Below are positions 5,684-8,725 of a stretch of DNA of 8,725 nt, in pieces. This DNA is from Bacteroidota bacterium (GTDB lineage: Bacteria; Bacteroidota; Bacteroidia; Flavobacteriales; Flavobacteriaceae): the NCBI GenBank assembly GCA_022601215.1, contig JAHZIZ010000223.1:1-8725 (forward strand), in the 5' to 3' direction. The translations under genes and the position numbers were made by a program. The notes beneath the pieces are model-generated. The model worked only from the letters and a program-made list of their open reading frames with translations, was not told where the DNA came from and ran no database searches. The stretch's first letter is position 1. Every line of letters starts with the position of its first letter.

Positions 5684-7126
5684 TTAGAACTCTGCATTTC
5701 CTGGTGTTCTTGGATACGGAATGACATCGCGGATGTTGCCCATTCCCGTTACGAATAGTACAAGTCGCTCAAAACCGAGTCCAAAACCACTATGTACACA
5801 GGTACCAAATTTACGTAAGTCTAGATACCAAGATAGTTCTTCTTCTGGAATTCCCATGTCTTCCATTTTTTGTTTTAACACATCGTATCGTTCTTCTCGT
5901 TGCGACCCTCCAACAATTTCTCCAATTCCAGGAAACAATACATCCATGGCTCTTACTGTATTTCCGTCTTCATTAAGACGCATATAAAAAGCTTTTATTT
6001 TTGCGGGGTAATCAAATAAGATTACGGGACATTTAAAGTGTTTTTCAACTAAAAATCGTTCGTGCTCACTTTGGAGGTCGGCGCCCCATTCTTCGATGAG
6101 ATATTTAAATTTTTTCTTTTTATTGGGTTTGGATCTTTTAAGAATCTCAATTGCTTCCGTATAGCTTACACGCATAAAGTTGTTATCAATAACGAAACTG
6201 AGCTTTTCTCTCAGAGACATTTCACTGCGTTCGGTCTGGGGTTTGGATTTTTCTTCTTGTAATAGACGGTTTTCTAAAAATTCAAGATCGTCTTGACAAT
6301 TATCCAGTGCGTATTTAATTACATATTTAATAAAGTCTTCAGCCAAATCCATATTGTCAGCAAGATCATTAAATGCTACCTCTGGCTCAATCATCCAAAA
6401 TTCTGCTAAGTGGCGAGACGTATTAGAGTTTTCGGCTCTAAATGTAGGGCCAAAAGTGTATACTTTACCAAGACCCATCGCATAGGTCTCCGCTTCCAAT
6501 TGTCCACTTACAGTTAGGTTACTTTCTTTTCCAAAGAAATCCTGAGAATAGTCAATGGTACCATCTTCATTGAGCGGTGGATTTTTAGGGTCCAATGCGC
6601 TAACGCGGAACATTTCTCCAGCTCCTTCGGCATCACTCCCAGTGACAATTGGGGTGTGCATATAGTAGAATCCATTTTTCTGAAAGTACTCATGTACTGC
6701 AAATGAAAGCTTAGATCGAAGACGCATCACAGCTCCGAAGGTATTGGTACGGACTCGTAAATGAGCTTGTTCTCTTAATTTTTCTAAGGTATGTCTTTTG
6801 GGAGAAAGGATCGTTAGTTTTACTTCTTCCGGGTCTGCCTCTCCTAAAATATCAATCTTACTCACTTGAATCTCTATGGCCTGCCCTTGCCCTTGACTTT
6901 CAACCAACGTTCCCTCTACTTGAATGGCAGATCCAACGGTAACTTTCTTGAGTAAGTCTTCTTCAAATTTCTCGAAATCTACAACACATTGAATGTTTTT
7001 TATAGTAGACCCATCATTTAAGGCAATAAAGCGATTACTTCGGAAGGCACGTACCCATCCCGATACTGTTATTGGGTGCATGGAAGGTTCACTTTGTAGT
7101 AAGCTTATAATTTCTTTTGACTGCAT
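5684..7126 (-). CDS. asnS: Asparagine--tRNA ligase
   Basis: Cytoplasmic class II aminoacyl-tRNA synthetase that joins asparagine to tRNA-Asn using ATP. The 480 aa begin with an OB-fold anticodon-binding domain (about 17-92; VSGWVRAFRSNRFIALNDGS). The catalytic domain follows: motif 1 region with the HEYFQKNGFYYMHTPI stretch (about 145-160), motif 2 with FGPTFRAENSNTSRHLAEFW (225-244), and motif 3 GFGLGFERLV (447-456). The signature Pro-rich end PYPRTPG is present. TGSDAEGAGEMF and VSGQLEAE support AsnRS rather than AspRS or LysRS. The length is normal and nothing is broken. The ATG at 7126 is preceded by a -7-like box. It is transcribed alone or with limited read-through, because a terminator follows. 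Confidence 0.98.
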   Translation of the reverse strand: MQSKEIISLLQSEPSMHPITVSGWVRAFRSNRFIALNDGSTIKNIQCVVDFEKFEEDLLKKVTVGSAIQVEGTLVESQGQGQAIEIQVSKIDILGEADPEEVKLTILSPKRHTLEKLREQAHLRVRTNTFGAVMRLRSKLSFAVHEYFQKNGFYYMHTPIVTGSDAEGAGEMFRVSALDPKNPPLNEDGTIDYSQDFFGKESNLTVSGQLEAETYAMGLGKVYTFGPTFRAENSNTSRHLAEFWMIEPEVAFNDLADNMDLAEDFIKYVIKYALDNCQDDLEFLENRLLQEEKSKPQTERSEMSLREKLSFVIDNNFMRVSYTEAIEILKRSKPNKKKKFKYLIEEWGADLQSEHERFLVEKHFKCPVILFDYPAKIKAFYMRLNEDGNTVRAMDVLFPGIGEIVGGSQREERYDVLKQKMEDMGIPEEELSWYLDLRKFGTCVHSGFGLGFERLVLFVTGMGNIRDVIPYPRTPGNAEF

Positions 7127-7147
7127 ATTTTCGAGATTTATAAGGCG

Positions 7148-7155
7148 TAAAGATA
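7148..7155 (-). promoter_or_regulatory. -7-like box before asnS
   Basis: Minus-strand TATCTTTA, the same 8-mer as before exbB and the barrel gene, lies 21 bases before the asnS ATG. No TTG is found 17-23 bases further upstream, so only the -7 half is supported. It implies that asnS has its own promoter within the 88-base gap after the exporter gene. Confidence 0.45.
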
Positions 7156-7178
7156 CTTTTTTTATCCGTTTTATGGGG

Positions 7179-7203
7179 TCTGAGAGAAGGTGGTTTCTTC
7201 AGA
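7179..7203 (-). repeat. Hairpin between the exporter gene and the asnS promoter
   Basis: TCTGA (7179-7183) and AGAA (7185-7188) pair with TTCT (7195-7198) and TCAGA (7199-7203), with one bulged G and a 6-nt loop. It lies 12 bases past the exporter stop. On the minus strand the T-run comes before the stem instead of after it, so it is not a standard intrinsic terminator; it may stabilise the 3' end of the exporter mRNA. Confidence 0.35.
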
Positions 7204-7214
7204 AAAAAAGAATT

Positions 7215-8725
7215 TTATTCTTCTTCAGTGGCATCGGGAATAATTTCCAATGCAGGTTTTTTGAAGGTTTGTTGGTTCGCGATATTACGCTCTAAAGACA
7301 ATAATAGAGAAGGTAGTAATAATAGGTTGGAAAGCATAGCAAAAAGCAAGGTAGCTGATACTAAGGCGCCCAATGCGACGGTGCCGCCAAAACTAGAAAT
7401 AGTAAAGGTTGAGAAACCAAAAAATAGGACAATCGAAGTGTAGAACATACTCACTCCGGTTTCCTTTAAAGCGGCATATACGGATCGTTTAATCTTCCAA
7501 TTATTTGCTAATAGTTCTTGACGATATTTGGCTAAGAAGTGAATGGTGTCATCTACTGAGATACCAAATGCGATACTAAAAACCAAAATGGTAGAAGGTT
7601 TAATAGGTACGCCTAAGAATCCCATTAACCCTGCCGTTATAAGAAGCGGTAATAAGTTCGGAATTAAGGATACTAAAATCATTTTCACATTTCTAAACAT
7701 CCAAGCCATAAAAATGGCAATAAGGAAGATGGCTAGCGACAAGGAAAGAATTAAATTATTAACTAAGTATTTCGTTCCTTTTTCAAAAATGAAAGCTTTA
7801 CCAGTGATGGACACATCATAACGATCTTCAGGAAATATTTTCTTTATTTTGGCTCTAAGGTCTTCTTCAATTCTATCAAAACGCTCCGTTTTAGTATCCT
7901 TCATGAAGGTAGTGATTCTTGCGTATTGTCCTGTGGTGTCTACATAGCTGGCTAGCAAATTCGTATTACTTGCACTGCTCTTAGCATAAGAAAGGATAAA
8001 GGTCCGTTCTTGACTGTTAGGCAGTTGATAGTATTCTGGATTGTTATTATAATAGGCCTGCTTAGAAAACTTCACTAGGTCTACAACTGAGAGCGTCTTT
8101 GAAAGTTCAGGAATTTCTTCAATATACTCTTCCAACTCGTTCATGCGCTTTAAAGTGGCTAATTTCATGACCCCTTTTTTACGCTTCGTATTAATTAAAA
8201 TTTCCAAAGGCATAATGCCTTCGTATTCCTTTTCAAAGAATTTAATATCACTATAAAAACCAGCCTTTTTAGGCATGTCTTCAATGAGACTTCCCGAAAG
8301 CTTAATATTGTTTATTCCAATAATACTAGCGCATAATAGTCCAATGGTCACAATATAAATGGCTATGCGATGCTCTCGCACCATTCGTTCCATCCAGTTT
8401 ACAAAACTCCCAATCCATCTCTTGTTAAGGTGCTTCAAGTGTTTGTATTTAGGAACTGCCATGTAACTATACACTATGGGTATGATAAATAGGCTTAAGA
8501 GAAAAATAGCGATGATACAGATAGAGGCTACGGTACCAAATTCTTTTAATAATTTACTATTGGTCAATATAAATGTAGCGAAACCTGAAGCCGTGGTAAC
8601 GTTGGTCATCAGGGTAGCGTTACCCACTTTAGCAATGACACGCTGCAATGACTTTGCTTGATTTCCATGTAATTTTATTTCTTGCTGGTATTTGTTGATT
8701 AAGAAAATACAATTTGGTATCCCTA
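7215..8725 (-). CDS. RND/MMPL-family exporter, 5' end outside the window
   Basis: Inner-membrane, proton-driven exporter of the RND superfamily in the MMPL/patched-like branch; the substrate is unknown and may be a lipid or hydrophobic compound. The frame is open to the window edge, so the TTG at 8648 is internal: residues upstream of it (GIPNCIFLINKYQQE) continue the protein. 502 residues are visible. They hold the last helices of the first half, a cytoplasmic link (KHLKHLNKRW), one helix, a large periplasmic domain of about 180 residues, then five helices of the second half. The family motif FGISVDDTIHFLAKY, with paired Asp residues in the proton-relay helix, is intact (codons near 7569-7525). 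The tail is acidic (ATEEE). Related flavobacterial proteins are near 770-800 aa, so roughly a third is missing. Confidence 0.92.
   Translation of the reverse strand, partial: GIPNCIFLINKYQQEIKLHGNQAKSLQRVIAKVGNATLMTNVTTASGFATFILTNSKLLKEFGTVASICIIAIFLLSLFIIPIVYSYMAVPKYKHLKHLNKRWIGSFVNWMERMVREHRIAIYIVTIGLLCASIIGINNIKLSGSLIEDMPKKAGFYSDIKFFEKEYEGIMPLEILINTKRKKGVMKLATLKRMNELEEYIEEIPELSKTLSVVDLVKFSKQAYYNNNPEYYQLPNSQERTFILSYAKSSASNTNLLASYVDTTGQYARITTFMKDTKTERFDRIEEDLRAKIKKIFPEDRYDVSITGKAFIFEKGTKYLVNNLILSLSLAIFLIAIFMAWMFRNVKMILVSLIPNLLPLLITAGLMGFLGVPIKPSTILVFSIAFGISVDDTIHFLAKYRQELLANNWKIKRSVYAALKETGVSMFYTSIVLFFGFSTFTISSFGGTVALGALVSATLLFAMLSNLLLLPSLLLSLERNIANQQTFKKPALEIIPDATEEE

Noticed and set aside
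7179..7203. Intrinsic terminator for the exporter gene
   Set aside because: The stem is real, but on the minus strand the T-run precedes it and no T-run follows.
8646..8648. TTG at 8648 as the start of the exporter gene
   Set aside because: The frame stays open to the window edge and the upstream residues (GIPNCIFLINKY) are typical RND sequence, so the gene is truncated by the window rather than starting here.
1..8725. Sigma-54 promoters controlling genes in the window
   Set aside because: I found no good TGGCAC-N5-TTGCA match in the intergenic regions; a partial match inside rpoN coding sequence is likely chance.
1..8725. tRNA genes, CRISPR arrays, insertion sequences or phage genes
   Set aside because: No cloverleaf with a TTCGA arm, no regularly spaced direct repeats, and no transposase or integrase motif was seen.

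Overview
The window looks like chromosomal core DNA of a member of the Flavobacteriaceae (Bacteroidota). The grounds are low GC, A-rich translation starts without strong Shine-Dalgarno sequences, TATCTTTA boxes that match the Bacteroidota -7 element TAnnTTTG, an asparaginyl-tRNA synthetase next to sigma-54, and an ExbB/ExbD cluster with two different ExbD proteins. No phage, transposase, CRISPR array, rRNA or tRNA gene is visible. The gene set is mostly recognisable, so this is not an obvious accessory island.

Layout. Bases 1-387 carry no convincing gene. They hold several inverted repeats, two of them terminator-like, and a likely promoter for the first operon. Bases 388-2755 (+) are a tight operon: exbB, a small four-helix membrane protein of unknown function, and two exbD genes, closed by a strong intrinsic terminator at 2775-2802. 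Bases 2830-3531 (+) encode a secreted outer-membrane beta-barrel protein. It meets a leftward gene tail to tail with a 6-bp overlap and no terminator between them. Bases 5588-3526 (-) are a two-gene unit of rpoN (sigma-54) and a polytopic membrane protein with PAP2-like residues, joined by a TAATG stop/start overlap. Bases 7126-5684 (-) are asnS, followed by an intrinsic terminator that separates it from rpoN. Bases 8725-7215 (-) are the C-terminal two thirds or so of an RND/MMPL-family exporter whose start lies outside the window.

How the genes work together. ExbB and the two ExbD proteins should form a proton-driven inner-membrane motor of the Ton type, which energises outer-membrane receptors through a TonB protein. 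No tonB is in this window. The small membrane protein is made between ExbB and the first ExbD, and its stop codon shares a base with the exbD start, so it may be an accessory part of the motor. The barrel gene directly downstream is under separate control but may belong to the same envelope function. RpoN and AsnS are housekeeping or regulatory genes, and the exporter is a third envelope component.

The points most worth a second look are the coupled small membrane protein, a periplasmic CxxC in one ExbD, the PAP2-like protein behind rpoN, and the structured leader region at the left end. I see no strong evidence for a wholly new system.
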